Of a DNA stretch of 64,000 nucleotides, positions 19,883 to 32,919 are shown piece after piece (within the stretch, counting starts at the first letter, position 1; every line of letters begins with the position of its first letter). Made by a program: the position numbers and the translations under genes. This stretch comes from Dickeya lacustris (GTDB lineage: Bacteria; Pseudomonadota; Gammaproteobacteria; Enterobacterales; Enterobacteriaceae), in NCBI RefSeq assembly GCF_029635795.1, contig NZ_CP114280.1:2046001-2110000 (forward strand), given 5' to 3'. The notes below the pieces were generated by a model. It worked only from the letters and a program-made list of their open reading frames with translations. It ran no database searches and was not told the origin of the DNA.

Positions 19883-22738
19883 ATGGAAAAGACATACAAC
19901 CCGCACGATATTGAGCAGCCGCTGTACGAGCACTGGGAACAACAGGGCTATTTCAAGCCCCATGGCGACACCAGTAAAGAAAGCTTCAGCATCATGATCC
20001 CGCCGCCCAACGTCACCGGCAGCCTGCACATGGGTCATGCTTTCCAGCAAACCATTATGGATACGATGATCCGCTACCAGCGCATGCAGGGGAAAAACAC
20101 CCTGTGGCAGGCGGGCACCGACCATGCCGGTATCGCCACCCAGATGGTGGTCGAGCGCAAAATCGCCGCTGAAGAAGGCAAAACCCGCCATGATTATGGC
20201 CGTGACGCCTTCATCGATAAAATCTGGCAGTGGAAAGCGGAATCCGGCGGCACCATCACTCGCCAGATGCGTCGCCTGGGCAACTCGGTAGACTGGGAGC
20301 GCGAGCGTTTCACCATGGACGACGGCTTGTCCAACGCGGTGAAAGAAGTGTTTGTGCGCCTGTATCAGGACGACCTGATCTACCGTGGCAAACGTCTGGT
20401 GAACTGGGACCCGAAACTGCGTACCGCCATTTCCGATTTGGAAGTGGAAAACCGCGACGTCAAAGGCTCGATGTGGCACCTGCGCTACCCGCTGGCGGAC
20501 GGCGCGAAAACCGCCGACGGTAAAGACTATCTGGTGGTCGCCACCACCCGCCCCGAAACCGTACTGGGCGATACCGGCGTAGCGGTCAACCCAGAAGATC
20601 CGCGCTATAAAGATCTGATCGGTAAGTTCTTGATCCTGCCGCTGGTTGGCCGCCGTATTCCGATCGTCGGTGACGAACACGCCGATATGGAAAAAGGCAC
20701 CGGCTGCGTGAAAATTACCCCGGCGCATGACTTCAACGACTACGAAGTCGGTAAACGCCACCAGTTGCCGATGATCAATATCCTGACGTTCGACGGCGAT
20801 ATCCGTCAGGAAGCGGAAATCTTTAATACCAACGGCGAAGCCAGCACCGCCTACAGCAACGATATTCCAGAGGCGTTTCGCGGGCTGGAGCGTTTTGCTG
20901 CGCGTAAAGCGGTGGTCGCGGCGTTTGACGCGCTGGGTCTGCTGGAAGAAATCAAAGCACACGACCTGACTGTCCCTTACGGCGACCGTGGCGGCGTGGT
21001 CATTGAACCGATGCTGACCGACCAGTGGTACGTCCGTGCCGCTGTGCTGGCCAAACCGGCGGTGGAAGCGGTGGAAGATGGCCGTATCCAGTTCGTGCCG
21101 AAGCAATACGAAAACATGTACTTCAGTTGGATGCGCGATATTCAGGACTGGTGTATCTCTCGTCAGCTGTGGTGGGGTCATCGCATTCCGGCATGGTACG
21201 ACGACAGCGGCAAGGTCTACGTTGGCCGTGATGAAGCCGAAGTGCGCCGCGACAATAATCTGGCGGCGGATGTGGCGTTGCGCCAGGACGACGACGTGCT
21301 GGACACCTGGTTCTCCTCCGCCCTGTGGACGTTCTCCACGCTCGGCTGGCCGGAGCAAACCCCAGAGCTGAAAGCCTTCCACCCCAGTAGCGTGATGGTG
21401 AGCGGCTTTGACATCATTTTCTTCTGGATAGCCCGCATGATCATGATGACCATGCACTTCATCAAAGATGAAGGCGGCAAGCCGCAGGTGCCGTTCCATA
21501 CCGTGTACATGACTGGCCTTATCCGCGACGAAGAAGGCCAGAAGATGTCCAAATCCAAGGGCAACGTGATTGACCCGCTGGATATGGTGGACGGTATTTC
21601 GCTGGACGCGCTGCTGGAAAAACGCACCGGCAACATGATGCAGCCGCAGCTGGCGGAAAAAATCCGCAAGCGCACCGAAAAACAGTTCCCGAACGGCATC
21701 GAACCGCACGGCACCGATGCGCTGCGCTTTACGCTGGCGGCGCTGGCCTCTACCGGCCGCGACATCAACTGGGACATGAAACGTCTGGAAGGCTACCGCA
21801 ACTTCTGTAATAAGCTGTGGAACGCCAGCCGTTTTGTGCTGATGAACACCGAAGAGCAGGATTGCGGTTTTAACGGCGGTGACAAAGTGTTGTCACTGGC
21901 AGACCGTTGGATCCTGGCGGAATTCAACCGCACGGTGAAAGCCTACCGCGAAGCGCTGGACAGCTACCGTTTCGACCTGGCCGCCAACGTGCTTTACGAG
22001 TTCACCTGGAACCAGTTCTGTGACTGGTATCTGGAGCTGACCAAGCCGGTGATGAACGGCGGCAGCGATGCGGAACTGCGCGGCACGCGCCATACGCTGG
22101 TGACAGTGCTGGAAGCGCTGTTGCGTCTGGCGCACCCGATCATCCCGTTCATTACCGAAACCATCTGGCAACGGGTGAAAGTGCTGAAAGGCGTCAGCGC
22201 CGATACCATTATGCTGCAACCGTTCCCGGCCTTTGATGCCGCGCTGGATGACGAGCAGGCATTCAACGATCTGGAGTGGATCAAGCAGGCTATCATCGCG
22301 GTGCGTAACATTCGTGCTGAAATGAACATCGCCCCCAGCAAGCCGCTGGCGCTGCTGCTGCGCGATGCTTCTGCTGATGCCACCCGCCGCGTGCAGGATA
22401 ACCTCGGCTTTATTCAGACGCTGGCGCGCCTTGAGAGCATCACGCTGTTACCGGCAGGCGACAAAGGCCCGGTTTCCGTCACCAAACTGGTGGAGGGCGC
22501 TGAATTGCTGATCCCGATGGCTGGCCTTATCGACAAGGCCGCCGAGCTGGACAGGCTGGCAAAAGAAGTGGCGAAGCTTGAAGTGGAAATCGGCCGCATC
22601 GACAGCAAGCTCTCCAACGAAGGGTTTGTGGCGCGCGCGCCTGAAGCCGTTGTTGCCAAAGAGCGTGAAAAACGCGACGGCTATGCCGCAGCCAAAGTAA
22701 AACTGCTGGAGCAGCAGGCCGTTATCGCCGCGCTGTAA
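19883..22738 (+). CDS. valS: Valyl-tRNA synthetase
   Basis: A 951-residue class Ia synthetase, the same length as E. coli ValS. The HIGH-type motif is in [11 protein letters not shown] (near 42-52), the editing CP1 domain follows ([15 protein letters not shown]), KMSKS appears as QKMSKSKGN (near 553), and a C-terminal coiled coil ([22 protein letters not shown]) ends the protein. The start at 19883 (MEKTYNP) is chosen by match to the family. Very high similarity and no irregularities. A bidirectional terminator follows. Confidence 0.98.
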   Translation: MEKTYNPHDIEQPLYEHWEQQGYFKPHGDTSKESFSIMIPPPNVTGSLHMGHAFQQTIMDTMIRYQRMQGKNTLWQAGTDHAGIATQMVVERKIAAEEGKTRHDYGRDAFIDKIWQWKAESGGTITRQMRRLGNSVDWERERFTMDDGLSNAVKEVFVRLYQDDLIYRGKRLVNWDPKLRTAISDLEVENRDVKGSMWHLRYPLADGAKTADGKDYLVVATTRPETVLGDTGVAVNPEDPRYKDLIGKFLILPLVGRRIPIVGDEHADMEKGTGCVKITPAHDFNDYEVGKRHQLPMINILTFDGDIRQEAEIFNTNGEASTAYSNDIPEAFRGLERFAARKAVVAAFDALGLLEEIKAHDLTVPYGDRGGVVIEPMLTDQWYVRAAVLAKPAVEAVEDGRIQFVPKQYENMYFSWMRDIQDWCISRQLWWGHRIPAWYDDSGKVYVGRDEAEVRRDNNLAADVALRQDDDVLDTWFSSALWTFSTLGWPEQTPELKAFHPSSVMVSGFDIIFFWIARMIMMTMHFIKDEGGKPQVPFHTVYMTGLIRDEEGQKMSKSKGNVIDPLDMVDGISLDALLEKRTGNMMQPQLAEKIRKRTEKQFPNGIEPHGTDALRFTLAALASTGRDINWDMKRLEGYRNFCNKLWNASRFVLMNTEEQDCGFNGGDKVLSLADRWILAEFNRTVKAYREALDSYRFDLAANVLYEFTWNQFCDWYLELTKPVMNGGSDAELRGTRHTLVTVLEALLRLAHPIIPFITETIWQRVKVLKGVSADTIMLQPFPAFDAALDDEQAFNDLEWIKQAIIAVRNIRAEMNIAPSKPLALLLRDASADATRRVQDNLGFIQTLARLESITLLPAGDKGPVSVTKLVEGAELLIPMAGLIDKAAELDRLAKEVAKLEVEIGRIDSKLSNEGFVARAPEAVVAKEREKRDGYAAAKVKLLEQQAVIAAL

Positions 22739-22780
22739 TCCGCGCGTTTTCCCGCGATAATGGTCGCGAGAAAAAACCAC

Positions 22781-22813
22781 ACACCACGGCCGCTGACGCC
22801 GTGGTGTTTTTTT
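22781..22813. terminator. Bidirectional terminator between valS and an acetyltransferase gene
   Basis: A 10-bp stem ACACCACGGC/GCCGTGGTGT with a 7-base loop, flanked by T7 on the plus side and an A-rich run (AAAAAACC) on the other. It can end valS transcripts and those of the converging minus-strand gene. Confidence 0.85.
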
Positions 22814-22819
22814 ATGCCA

Positions 22820-23317
22820 TCAGCGCAGCGATAAATGCAGGAATTGATTGAATTCGCTGGCGGTGTAATCAGCAAAGGCCCCGCCATTCACAAAACCATA
22901 GCGACGATAAAGCGCCAGCGCCGGTTCAAACGCCGCTCCGGTGCCGGTTTCCAGGCTGACCCGCGTGACACCGCGCTGCCGGGCTTGTGCCAGAATATGC
23001 TCCAGCAAACGCGCCGCCACGCCCTGGCGCAGATAATCTGGATGCGTGCGCATGGATTTGAGCTCACCACAGCCATCCGCCAGCATTTTTAATGCGCCGA
23101 TACCGGCAATTTTCTCACCCTGCCAAACGCTCCATACGGTGATATCTGGCGTTTGTAACCCGCTGAGATCCAGCGCGAATACCTGTTCAGGCGGTGAGTT
23201 ATCCTGCATTCCCGCCACATGCAGAGCAATCAGCGCCCTTGTTGCTGCACCGGTCAGATAATCAACGCGGATGGCCCACGTATCCTGCTCATCTCTCTGC
23301 TGCTCTCTCGTCGCCAT
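22820..23317 (-). CDS. GNAT family N-acetyltransferase
   Basis: About 165 residues from the ATG at 23317 (preceded by GGAG); a GTG 12 codons upstream is an alternative start, 2 bases after the preceding gene's stop. The GNAT fold is visible: acetyl-CoA-binding motif A in ELKSMRTHPDYLRQGVAARLLEH-type sequence, then VSLETGTGAAFEPALALYRRYGFV. It resembles YsnE/PhnO-type enzymes; the substrate is unknown. It follows the XRE-cupin gene closely, so the two probably form one transcription unit. Confidence 0.88.
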   Translation of the reverse strand: MATREQQRDEQDTWAIRVDYLTGAATRALIALHVAGMQDNSPPEQVFALDLSGLQTPDITVWSVWQGEKIAGIGALKMLADGCGELKSMRTHPDYLRQGVAARLLEHILAQARQRGVTRVSLETGTGAAFEPALALYRRYGFVNGGAFADYTASEFNQFLHLSLR

Positions 23318-23355
23318 ACTGTTTCGCTCCACTGTTTTCACTTCATCACCCACAC

Positions 23356-23925
23356 TCAGGGAATGCAGATAGCCATCAGGTAGCGCACCGGCTCTGGGCC
23401 GGGGTTATAAAAACCTGACGATCCATACAGGCGATAGCGCAGGCTGTCGCCCGAGCCAAGTTCATACACCTCATCATCCAGACTCAGATGTAGCTGACCA
23501 CTTAGCAGGTAAATGTGGTGCTCAAGACCCGGCAGCGGCGGCGCGTTATAGCGGATGCGGGCCGCAGCGGGCAGCTCGCCTTGAATCATTTCGGCGCGAA
23601 AACCGGCACAAGGCGGCGACACCGAGCGACGAATAAACCCGGTTTCCGGGTCTATCCATACCGGCTGTTGTCGCGTATTCAGCGGCTGAGGCGGCTGAAT
23701 CTCGACGTCTGCCAGCAGGCGCGACATCGTACAGCCATACACCGCACATAAACGCCCCAACAGCGCCGCGCTCGGGCTGGATTGCGCCCGCTCCAGCCGT
23801 GATAGCGTCGCACGGCTGATGCCACTATGTTGTGCCAGATCGTCAAGCGACCAGCCCTTCTCGCGGCGCAAACTGGCCAGCCGCGTAGCAATACGTTGAT
23901 CGAGATCGGACAGTTCAGGTTCCAT
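23356..23925 (-). CDS. XRE-cupin transcriptional regulator
   Basis: A 189-residue protein with an N-terminal helix-turn-helix (about 10-65: SLDDLAQHSGISRATLSRLERAQSSP-type sequence, written here in part) and a C-terminal cupin sensor domain (about 110-185: LPGLEHHIYLLSGQLHLSL, YELGSGDSLRYRL). This architecture is common in regulators of small-molecule catabolism or resistance. It precedes the GNAT gene on the same strand, so it probably controls that gene and itself. The ligand is unknown. Confidence 0.88.
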   Translation of the reverse strand: MEPELSDLDQRIATRLASLRREKGWSLDDLAQHSGISRATLSRLERAQSSPSAALLGRLCAVYGCTMSRLLADVEIQPPQPLNTRQQPVWIDPETGFIRRSVSPPCAGFRAEMIQGELPAAARIRYNAPPLPGLEHHIYLLSGQLHLSLDDEVYELGSGDSLRYRLYGSSGFYNPGPEPVRYLMAICIP

Positions 23926-24247
23926 ACACGCTCTCTTTTCTCAAATTTAAGATAAAATCCCATAAATGAAACAAAAGATCAATCCGGCTTCTTGACGCGC
24001 GAGTGGTGTGACAGTGACAGTGACGAAATAACGGCGAGAGAGGTGGACGATCGCCAAACCGCCTTTATCACCGAAGGTGAATTCACATTGCCTTTTGCAC
24101 GCGATGCCGTTATCAATAACGGGGTTTTTGGCCTGTGCGAGTCCCGGTATAATCCGTCGCACCCTTCTTTTTGCGTATCAGCCTGATTTGATTAACCGCG
24201 CCTGGACTGATACCACATCGCGCCTGGCAAGAGTGAGTAACATAACA
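23926..24247. other. Divergent intergenic region between the XRE-cupin gene and a GNAT gene
   Basis: This 322-base gap separates two divergent genes. It should contain both promoters. I see no confident sigma-70 pair, no long repeat and no coding frame with a recognisable product. Confidence 0.4.
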
Positions 24248-24751
24248 ATGTCTGCGTCCCTGTCTTTGCTGACACGTCCCATCACCGCTTCAGACAATGC
24301 GGCTATTGCAAGCGTGATCCGTCGGGTTTCCGCTGAGTTTGGCCTGACCGCCGACAAGGGCTATACCGTCTCCGACCCCGATTTGGATCGGTTATTCGAG
24401 CTCTATAGTCGCCCTAACAGTGCCTACTGGGTGGTCGAGTGCGGGGGTGAGGTGGTCGGTGGCGGCGGCCTGGCTCCATTGGCAGGCGGTGAAGCCGATG
24501 TGTGTGAATTGCAAAAAATGTATTTTCTTCCAGAGGCCAGAGGCCAGGGTATCGCCCGTCGCTTGGCCGAGCAGGCGCTGGCGTTTGGCCGCGCTTGTGG
24601 TTTTGCGCGCTGCTATCTGGAAACAACCGCACACCTGACGCGCGCCGTCCGTTTGTATGAAACGCTGGGTTTTGTCCACATTCCTCACGCCATGGGCCAC
24701 ACCGGCCACGTTGATTGTGAGGTCAGGATGCTAAAAAACCTGATGCCTTAA
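24248..24751 (+). CDS. GNAT family N-acetyltransferase
   Basis: A 167-residue protein. Motif A of the acetyl-CoA site is clear ([20 protein letters not shown]), followed by [22 protein letters not shown]. It resembles small-molecule or protein acetyltransferases kept in this backbone position (E. coli has yjgM here), and YjgM-like is a reasonable guess. The start at 24248 (MSASLSLL) is chosen because purines (AAGAGTGAG) lie just upstream; frames further upstream lack conservation. Substrate not predictable. Confidence 0.85.
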   Translation: MSASLSLLTRPITASDNAAIASVIRRVSAEFGLTADKGYTVSDPDLDRLFELYSRPNSAYWVVECGGEVVGGGGLAPLAGGEADVCELQKMYFLPEARGQGIARRLAEQALAFGRACGFARCYLETTAHLTRAVRLYETLGFVHIPHAMGHTGHVDCEVRMLKNLMP

Positions 24752-24835
24752 TGCCGCTGCGCTGGGCCAAAGGCATCATGGCGCTTAGGCTGCGAAGCGA
24801 CAGAAACAACGCCAGAAACGATGCCAGAAACAGCA

Positions 24836-24857
24836 TCGCCCGGAAAACCGGGCGATG
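24836..24857. terminator. Hairpin between the GNAT gene and rraB
   Basis: Stem ATCGCCCGG/CCGGGCGAT with an A-rich loop lies between the converging genes. No long T-run follows, so it is a probable but weak terminator. Confidence 0.45.
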
Positions 24858-24922
24858 AACAGATAAGGATTTGCAGCACACGATAACGGTATCCGTCACC
24901 GTTAAAACGTTAAAACGAAAAA

Positions 24923-25357
24923 TTAGTGGCGTTTACCGTCATCATCTTCGTCATAGAAGTCTTCATCTTCACCGAACTCGTCATCATCCTCATCCTCACC
25001 GTTCGGATCTTCAAAATAGGTGCCCCAACCGTCGTAATTCACGCCGTGACGTTCCGCCAGCGTTAACAGTTGTTCGACCTGCTCGTCGATAAGTTCGGCA
25101 TTCAACGCCACTTCGCTAATCGCATCGCAGCACATCAGCACCGCGCCGTCTTCCATTTCCATCTCTTCAGCATCAGTGACTTCATAACCCAGCTTAAACG
25201 CCTCTACCGCGACTTTTTCCAGCTCTTCAAACTTCTCGGCCGAGAAATGGTGCTCAATGGTGTAAAGCGCATCGGGATCGCTGCCATCTTCCAGCAACTC
25301 CTCAATGATTAAGCGGGTTTCTTCACGTTGTTCTTCCAGCAGTTCACGGTTTGCCAT
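24923..25357 (-). CDS. rraB: Ribonuclease E inhibitor RraB
   Basis: A 144-residue protein homologous to E. coli RraB (YjgD), which binds RNase E and alters degradosome composition. The N-terminal folded domain includes [20 protein letters not shown] and [13 protein letters not shown]. The C-terminal tail is extremely acidic (runs of Asp/Glu from about 118 to 140). It is divergent from argF, the same arrangement as in E. coli. Confidence 0.96.
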   Translation of the reverse strand: MANRELLEEQREETRLIIEELLEDGSDPDALYTIEHHFSAEKFEELEKVAVEAFKLGYEVTDAEEMEMEDGAVLMCCDAISEVALNAELIDEQVEQLLTLAERHGVNYDGWGTYFEDPNGEDEDDDEFGEDEDFYDEDDDGKRH

Positions 25358-25448
25358 GTCTCAGTCCTCGTTAAAGCGGCAAAGATACGTTTATTTTCAC
25401 ACAGGCCGCTCGCGCTCTCCACCAGAAAGTTTGAACGTGACACTTGAA

Positions 25449-25487
25449 TTTGAATATTTACACATATAAAGTGAATTTTAATTCAAC
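25449..25487 (+). promoter_or_regulatory. Pair of ARG boxes at the argF promoter
   Basis: Box 2 (25470-25487) reads AGTGAATTTTAATTCAAC and matches the ArgR consensus TGAAT-W4-ATTCA perfectly in its core. Box 1 (25449-25466, TTTGAATATTTACACATA) has one perfect and one degenerate half. They are separated by exactly 3 bp, the usual ArgR hexamer layout. A TTGAAT/TATAAA promoter (25444-25470, 15-base spacing) overlaps them, so arginine-bound ArgR would block transcription. Confidence 0.85.
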
Positions 25488-25519
25488 CAATAGCGTTGAG
25501 CCATATGGAGATAACCCGC

Positions 25520-26536
25520 ATGAACCCGTTTTATAAACGTCATTTTTTACGGTTGATGGACTTTACACCGGCTGAAATCAACCAACTGCTGACGCTCGCC
25601 GCCACCCTCAAAACGCATAAGAAAAGCGGCACCGAGCCTCGTCACCTGCAAGGTAAAAACATCGCACTCATCTTCGAAAAAGATTCGACCCGCACTCGTT
25701 GCTCTTTCGAAGTTGCTGCATACGATCAGGGCGCGCAAGTCACCTACCTCGGCCCCAGCGGTAGCCAGATTGGTCATAAAGAGTCCATGAAAGACACCGC
25801 ACGTGTGTTGGGCCGCTTATATGACGGTATTCAGTATCGTGGTTACGGCCAGGAACTGGTGGAAACGCTGGCGGAGTTCTCCGGTGTGCCGGTGTGGAAC
25901 GGATTGACCAATGAATTCCACCCGACCCAGTTACTGGCGGATTTGCTGACCATGCAAGAACACCTGCCGGGTAAATCGTTGTCCGATATGAAACTGGCTT
26001 ACGTCGGCGATACCCGCAATAACATGGGGAACAGCATGCTGGAAGCGGCCGCCATCACCGGGTTAGATCTGCGCCTGATTGCGCCGAAAGCCTGCTGGCC
26101 GGATGCTGCGCTGGTGGCGGAATGTCAGGCGGCGGCGGCAAAAATCGGCGGCAAGATAACACTCACGCAAGAGATAGCCGCCGGCGTCAAAGACGTGGAT
26201 TTCATCTATACCGATGTGTGGGTGTCGATGGGTGAAGCCAAAGAGGTGTGGCAACAGCGCATTGACCTGCTGCGCCCCTATCAGGTGAATAGGGCGATGA
26301 TTGCCGCCACCGGCAACCCGCAGGTGAAATTCCTGCACTGTCTGCCCGCGTTTCACGATGAAAAAACCACGCTTGGTAAACAAATGGCCCAGCAATACGA
26401 TTTGCATGATGGCATGGAAGTCACTGACGACGTGTTCGAATCCACCCACAGTATTGTGTTTGATCAGGCAGAAAACCGCATGCATACCATCAAGGCGGTG
26501 ATGGTCGCCACACTCAGCCCACACGTTGAGGCATAA
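25520..26536 (+). CDS. argF: Ornithine carbamoyltransferase
   Basis: A 338-residue enzyme that joins ornithine and carbamoyl phosphate to make citrulline in arginine synthesis. The carbamoyl-phosphate site STRTRCSFE, the [11 protein letters not shown] segment, the ornithine loop VSMGE and the catalytic HCLPAFHD are all present. E. coli has paralogues ArgI/ArgF of 334 residues; position beside rraB matches argI. The start at 25520 follows GGAGATAACCCGC. ARG boxes overlap its promoter. It is followed by a convergent terminator. Confidence 0.97.
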   Translation: MNPFYKRHFLRLMDFTPAEINQLLTLAATLKTHKKSGTEPRHLQGKNIALIFEKDSTRTRCSFEVAAYDQGAQVTYLGPSGSQIGHKESMKDTARVLGRLYDGIQYRGYGQELVETLAEFSGVPVWNGLTNEFHPTQLLADLLTMQEHLPGKSLSDMKLAYVGDTRNNMGNSMLEAAAITGLDLRLIAPKACWPDAALVAECQAAAAKIGGKITLTQEIAAGVKDVDFIYTDVWVSMGEAKEVWQQRIDLLRPYQVNRAMIAATGNPQVKFLHCLPAFHDEKTTLGKQMAQQYDLHDGMEVTDDVFESTHSIVFDQAENRMHTIKAVMVATLSPHVEA

Positions 26537-26560
26537 CCACAGCGCCGCAGCCAACGATCA

Positions 26561-26596
26561 CGCGCTGATGAATATTATTCTTTTTTCATCAGCGCG
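26561..26596. terminator. Convergent terminator, argF / GH1 gene
   Basis: An 11-bp stem CGCGCTGATGA/TCATCAGCGCG encloses a T-rich 14-base loop. It lies between two genes that converge. The T-run is inside the loop, so efficiency is uncertain. Confidence 0.5.
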
Positions 26597-26614
26597 CGGA
26601 GATCCCGAATAGAC

Positions 26615-28183
<1,569 letters not shown>

Positions 28184-28279
28184 TCAACACAGGGCGTATA
28201 ACGAGGAAGCAAGCAGGAGGCAAGGAGAAGGACACAGACTTCTCCCTGCTGAGGGCAGGCGCTTAACGCGCCAAAACGA

Positions 28280-28756
<477 letters not shown>

Positions 28757-28989
28757 TTATTAAAATGAAATAAAAAAATGAAACAACGTTTTGCTTCCTT
28801 ATACTCTTGTCCGCCATTGCTCGCCAGCCGGTGAAGGCAAAAAAGTGATCCGACCCGTGCGGTGAGTGTCATCACTGCCGCCCGCTTGCTCTGTTATCAG
28901 CCGAGAGGGGTCGCCAGAGGCGCAGTAAACGTCTGACGAAGAGACATCCGCAACCGATTGCCAACCCACAAAACAGGGCGTTTTTCTGC

Positions 28990-29017
28990 TTGAATTCGCC
29001 TTTTCGGCGCGTATAAT
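28990..29017 (+). promoter_or_regulatory. pyrLBI promoter
   Basis: TTGAAT (28990-28995) and a perfect TATAAT (29012-29017) are separated by 16 bases. The region after the -10 (TCCCGACAATTTG) would start transcription about 20 bases before pyrL. The layout matches the E. coli pyrBI promoter. Confidence 0.82.
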
Positions 29018-29042
29018 TCCCGACAATTTGCCGGGAGGAAAC

Positions 29043-29153
29043 ATGTTCAACACAACCGTTTTTGTGGATGCCAAACCGCAACTGCCTGCTGGCAGCATGA
29101 CGGCGTTTTTTCTTCCGTTGCCTGACAGATGTATAAAAAAAGCCCCTCGTTGA
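29043..29153 (+). CDS. pyrL: pyrBI operon leader peptide
   Basis: A 36-residue leader peptide starting MFNTTVFVD, with a strong ribosome site (GGAGGAAAC). A U-rich stretch encoding TAFFLPLP lies upstream of the attenuator, and its TGA stop lies inside the terminator hairpin. In E. coli, RNA polymerase pauses at low UTP in such U-rich DNA, the ribosome catches up and blocks the hairpin, and pyrBI is expressed. The sequence differs from E. coli PyrL but keeps this architecture. Confidence 0.88.
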   Translation: MFNTTVFVDAKPQLPAGSMTAFFLPLPDRCIKKAPR

Positions 29154-29166
29154 GGGGCTTTTTTTT
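29141..29166 (+). terminator. pyrBI attenuator
   Basis: A perfect 8-bp stem AGCCCCTC/GAGGGGCT with a 3-base loop and an eight-T tail, overlapping the pyrL stop codon. This is the UTP-sensitive attenuator before pyrB. Confidence 0.92.
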
Positions 29167-29225
29167 GCCTGTCGCCGCCAGCCATTTGTTTGTTTACCGG
29201 GCCTAACCGAGGGGAGCATAGCCAC

Positions 29226-30642
<1,417 letters not shown>

Positions 30643-30652
30643 ATCTGGCGTG

Positions 30653-30700
30653 GCCGTCAGGCAATCGATGACTCTATTGGCCTGACGGCGCAGTTTTTGA
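30653..30700 (+). terminator. Terminator after pyrI
   Basis: A 10-bp stem GCCGTCAGGC/GCCTGACGGC (30653-30662, 30680-30689) with a 17-base loop, followed by CAGTTTTTG. Separates pyrBI from ridA. Confidence 0.72.
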
Positions 30701-30742
30701 AATAATGCAGCGCTCGCCATTTTTAATCTTAAGGAGATACCC

Positions 30743-31129
30743 ATGTCACGCATTATCAGTACGGAACACGCCCCTGCCGCCATTGGCCCTTATGTGCAGG
30801 GTGTTGACCTTGGCAGCATGATCTTCACATCAGGCCAGATCCCGGTCGATCCGAAAACCGGGTTAGTGGCAGACGACGTCACCGCACAGGCGCGCCAGTC
30901 ACTGGAAAACGTGAAAGCCATCGTGGAAGCCGCTGGCCTTAAAGTCAGCAACATCATCAAAACCACGGTGTTCGTGAAAGACTTAAACGACTTTGCCACC
31001 GTCAACGCCGCCTATGAAGCCTTCTTCACCGAGCACAACGCGCCGTTCCCGGCCCGTTCCTGCGTAGAAGTGGCCCGTCTGCCAAAAGACGTGAAAATCG
31101 AAATCGAAGCGATTGCCGTGCGCGGTTAA
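30743..31129 (+). CDS. ridA: 2-iminobutanoate/2-iminopropanoate deaminase RidA
   Basis: A 128-residue Rid-family trimeric enzyme that hydrolyses reactive enamine/imine intermediates released by PLP enzymes such as threonine dehydratase. Family motifs IGPYVQGVDLGSMIFTSGQ and the C-terminal active-site Arg/Glu region (FPARSCVEVARLPKDVKIEIE-type) are present. The ribosome site is AAGGAGA. It follows pyrBI as in E. coli, then the backbone is interrupted by an AT-rich islet. Confidence 0.97.
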   Translation: MSRIISTEHAPAAIGPYVQGVDLGSMIFTSGQIPVDPKTGLVADDVTAQARQSLENVKAIVEAAGLKVSNIIKTTVFVKDLNDFATVNAAYEAFFTEHNAPFPARSCVEVARLPKDVKIEIEAIAVRG

Positions 31130-31650
31130 GGCCTTTTTTATCGACCTCTCACCTGCCATCGTGATTAAAAAAATAATCGTTGATGGTGGGTGTTATATTC
31201 TTGACTGCATCATTCCAGGATGTGAAAACAGCCTTTTCTCATTGTTTTAATCCATATTAAAATTTTCAGTTACTACGACTCAGAGGAAAAAGATTATTTA
31301 CCTGAGGTCAACTTCGCTTATATCTCAAAAATCCCCGAATAAAAATAACAATAAAAAGGCATTAAACATCCTCCGATATACTTCAAAAAAATGATGCTGC
31401 GATGTAAAACGAGTTATTACGATGGGATGACTCGACCACATAACACAAATAATTGATATTTAATTTCCTTATAACTTAACAAGCATTAAGCTAATTAATT
31501 TAATATTAGTTAATGGATAAATTTGATTCATCTTGCAAGGTGTAGTAAAATATTAGATATGTGGTTATTTTTATTGAGTTTTCAATTCCAGACAAATTAC
31601 CATTACAGTACAAAATGAGATAGCGACAAAGATAAAATGGCTACTATGTT
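31130..31650. other. AT-rich intergenic region before the glycan islet
   Basis: This 520-base noncoding stretch is markedly AT-richer than its left flank. An imperfect inverted repeat (CCATCGTGATTA / TAATCGTTGATGG, around 31156-31186) may terminate ridA. A candidate promoter lies at 31523-31551. I see no gene. The composition shift marks the left boundary of the transferred segment. Confidence 0.5.
31523..31551 (+). promoter_or_regulatory. Candidate promoter of the glycan islet
   Basis: TTGATT (31523-31528) and TAAAAT (31546-31551) with a 17-base spacer, 99 bases before the first gene. No RfaH/ops element is seen downstream. Confidence 0.5.
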
Positions 31651-32094
31651 ATGAAAAATGATATATTAATCGATAAAATAAAAAAATTCCTTGTCTTTTC
31701 AGCGATATCCGGCATTGGTTGGGTGCTGGACTTTTCTACTTTTAGCACGCTCGTTTTGCTTGGGGGCATTCAAAGCCACATCGCAAACTTTATCTCATCT
31801 TATGTTGGCGTAACCTTCGTATGGTTTGTATCACTAGGAAAAGTTTTTCACTCTACAGAAAAATCCGTTTCTTCAAAAATTATCATCTATTGGGTATTCC
31901 AGTTTCTATCAATTCTTTTTTACTCAAAAATCATTCATGAAATAAGTATTTTTCTGCCAAATATCCAATACTTTTCGTCTTACGGAAAGTCATTAGAAAT
32001 AATAGCCAAAATAATAGCAACACCACTGAATCTGGTTACTAATTTTATTTTTATGCAACAACTCGTCAAGTTGTTCAAACCAAAGTCAAAATAG
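31651..32094 (+). CDS. GtrA-like membrane protein
   Basis: A 147-residue protein with four predicted membrane helices (about 12-32, 40-60, 78-100, 116-138), the size and pattern of the GtrA/DPMS family. GtrA proteins are thought to help move undecaprenyl-phosphate-linked sugars across the inner membrane. The gene is AT-rich. It is first of six same-strand genes and is followed after 7 bases by a GT2 gene, matching the GtrA-GtrB pairing of glucosylation cassettes. Confidence 0.8.
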   Translation: MKNDILIDKIKKFLVFSAISGIGWVLDFSTFSTLVLLGGIQSHIANFISSYVGVTFVWFVSLGKVFHSTEKSVSSKIIIYWVFQFLSILFYSKIIHEISIFLPNIQYFSSYGKSLEIIAKIIATPLNLVTNFIFMQQLVKLFKPKSK

Positions 32095-32101
32095 AGAATC
32101 C

Positions 32102-32918
32102 ATGATGAAAGCACTGGTATTTATTCCAGCCTACCGTTGTGAAAACCAAATAAAGCGTGTGATCAATCAATTCACACCAGATGTCCAAAAATGGATTGAT
32201 ACTGTTATGGTCGTGGATAACCGCTCGCCTGACCAAACGCTTGAGGTTGCAATCGAAACAGGCAAACAGGTTCTAACCGACTGTAATTTTATTGCATGGC
32301 GCAATGATGATAACTATGGTCTTGGAGGGTCGCACAAAGCAGCCTTTCGCTATGCCATTGAGCATAAATTTGACTATCTAATCGTCCTGCATGGCGACGA
32401 TCAGGCTGATATTCGTGATCTGATCCCCTTTATTGAGAAAGGTGCGCATAATGACCTAAGCTGCTTTCTTGGCGCTCGTTTTATGCCTGGAAGTCGGCTC
32501 CAAGGGTATTCTTTATTCAGAACCTTCGGTAATTATATATATAACATGTTGTTTTCATTGGTAGCTTGTAGAGCTATTTATGACTTAGGCTCTGGATTAA
32601 ATATGTAACCGTTTAGCGGATTTCAGAGACTTCTACTATAAGATGTTCCCCGATGATTTAACATTTAATTATGTCATGCTGTTAGGCAGTTATTATCACA
32701 AACAGAAAGTGAAGTTTTTCCCTATTAGCTGGCGCGAAGAAGATCAGGTGTCAAACGTTAAGCTTTTCCGTCAGGCGGTTAAAGTGCTACGACTTCTTAG
32801 CGGTTATCTTTTCCGTCGTGGTAAATTTCTGTCTAGTGAGATGAGAAACACATCTTTTGAACAGTACAGCGGAAAAATTATTTACTCGAAGAGTAAAGGA
32901 AATACAGAGGCTGAATGA
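32102..32918 (+). pseudogene. GT2 glycosyltransferase (GtrB/DPM1-like), single-base frameshift
   Basis: With the frame repaired it is about 271 residues. The N-terminal GT-A fold has ALVFIPAYRCENQI, VVDNRSPDQT and the nucleotide-sugar site LHGDDQADI (a DxD-like DDQAD). The break is near 32607, where ATG TAA CCG replaces an expected ATG TAC CGT (one extra A). The second part continues DFYYKMFPDDLTFNYVML, with the family's C-terminal FFPISWREEDQVSNVKL. It probably loads a sugar or sugar-like group onto a lipid carrier. Whether the stop is real is open. Confidence 0.8.
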
Positions 32919-32919
32919 T

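Noticed and set aside
22820..23353. GTG start at 23353 for the first acetyltransferase
   Set aside because: The ATG at 23317 has a better ribosome site and the extra 12 residues look unconserved, though coupling with the upstream stop keeps the GTG possible.
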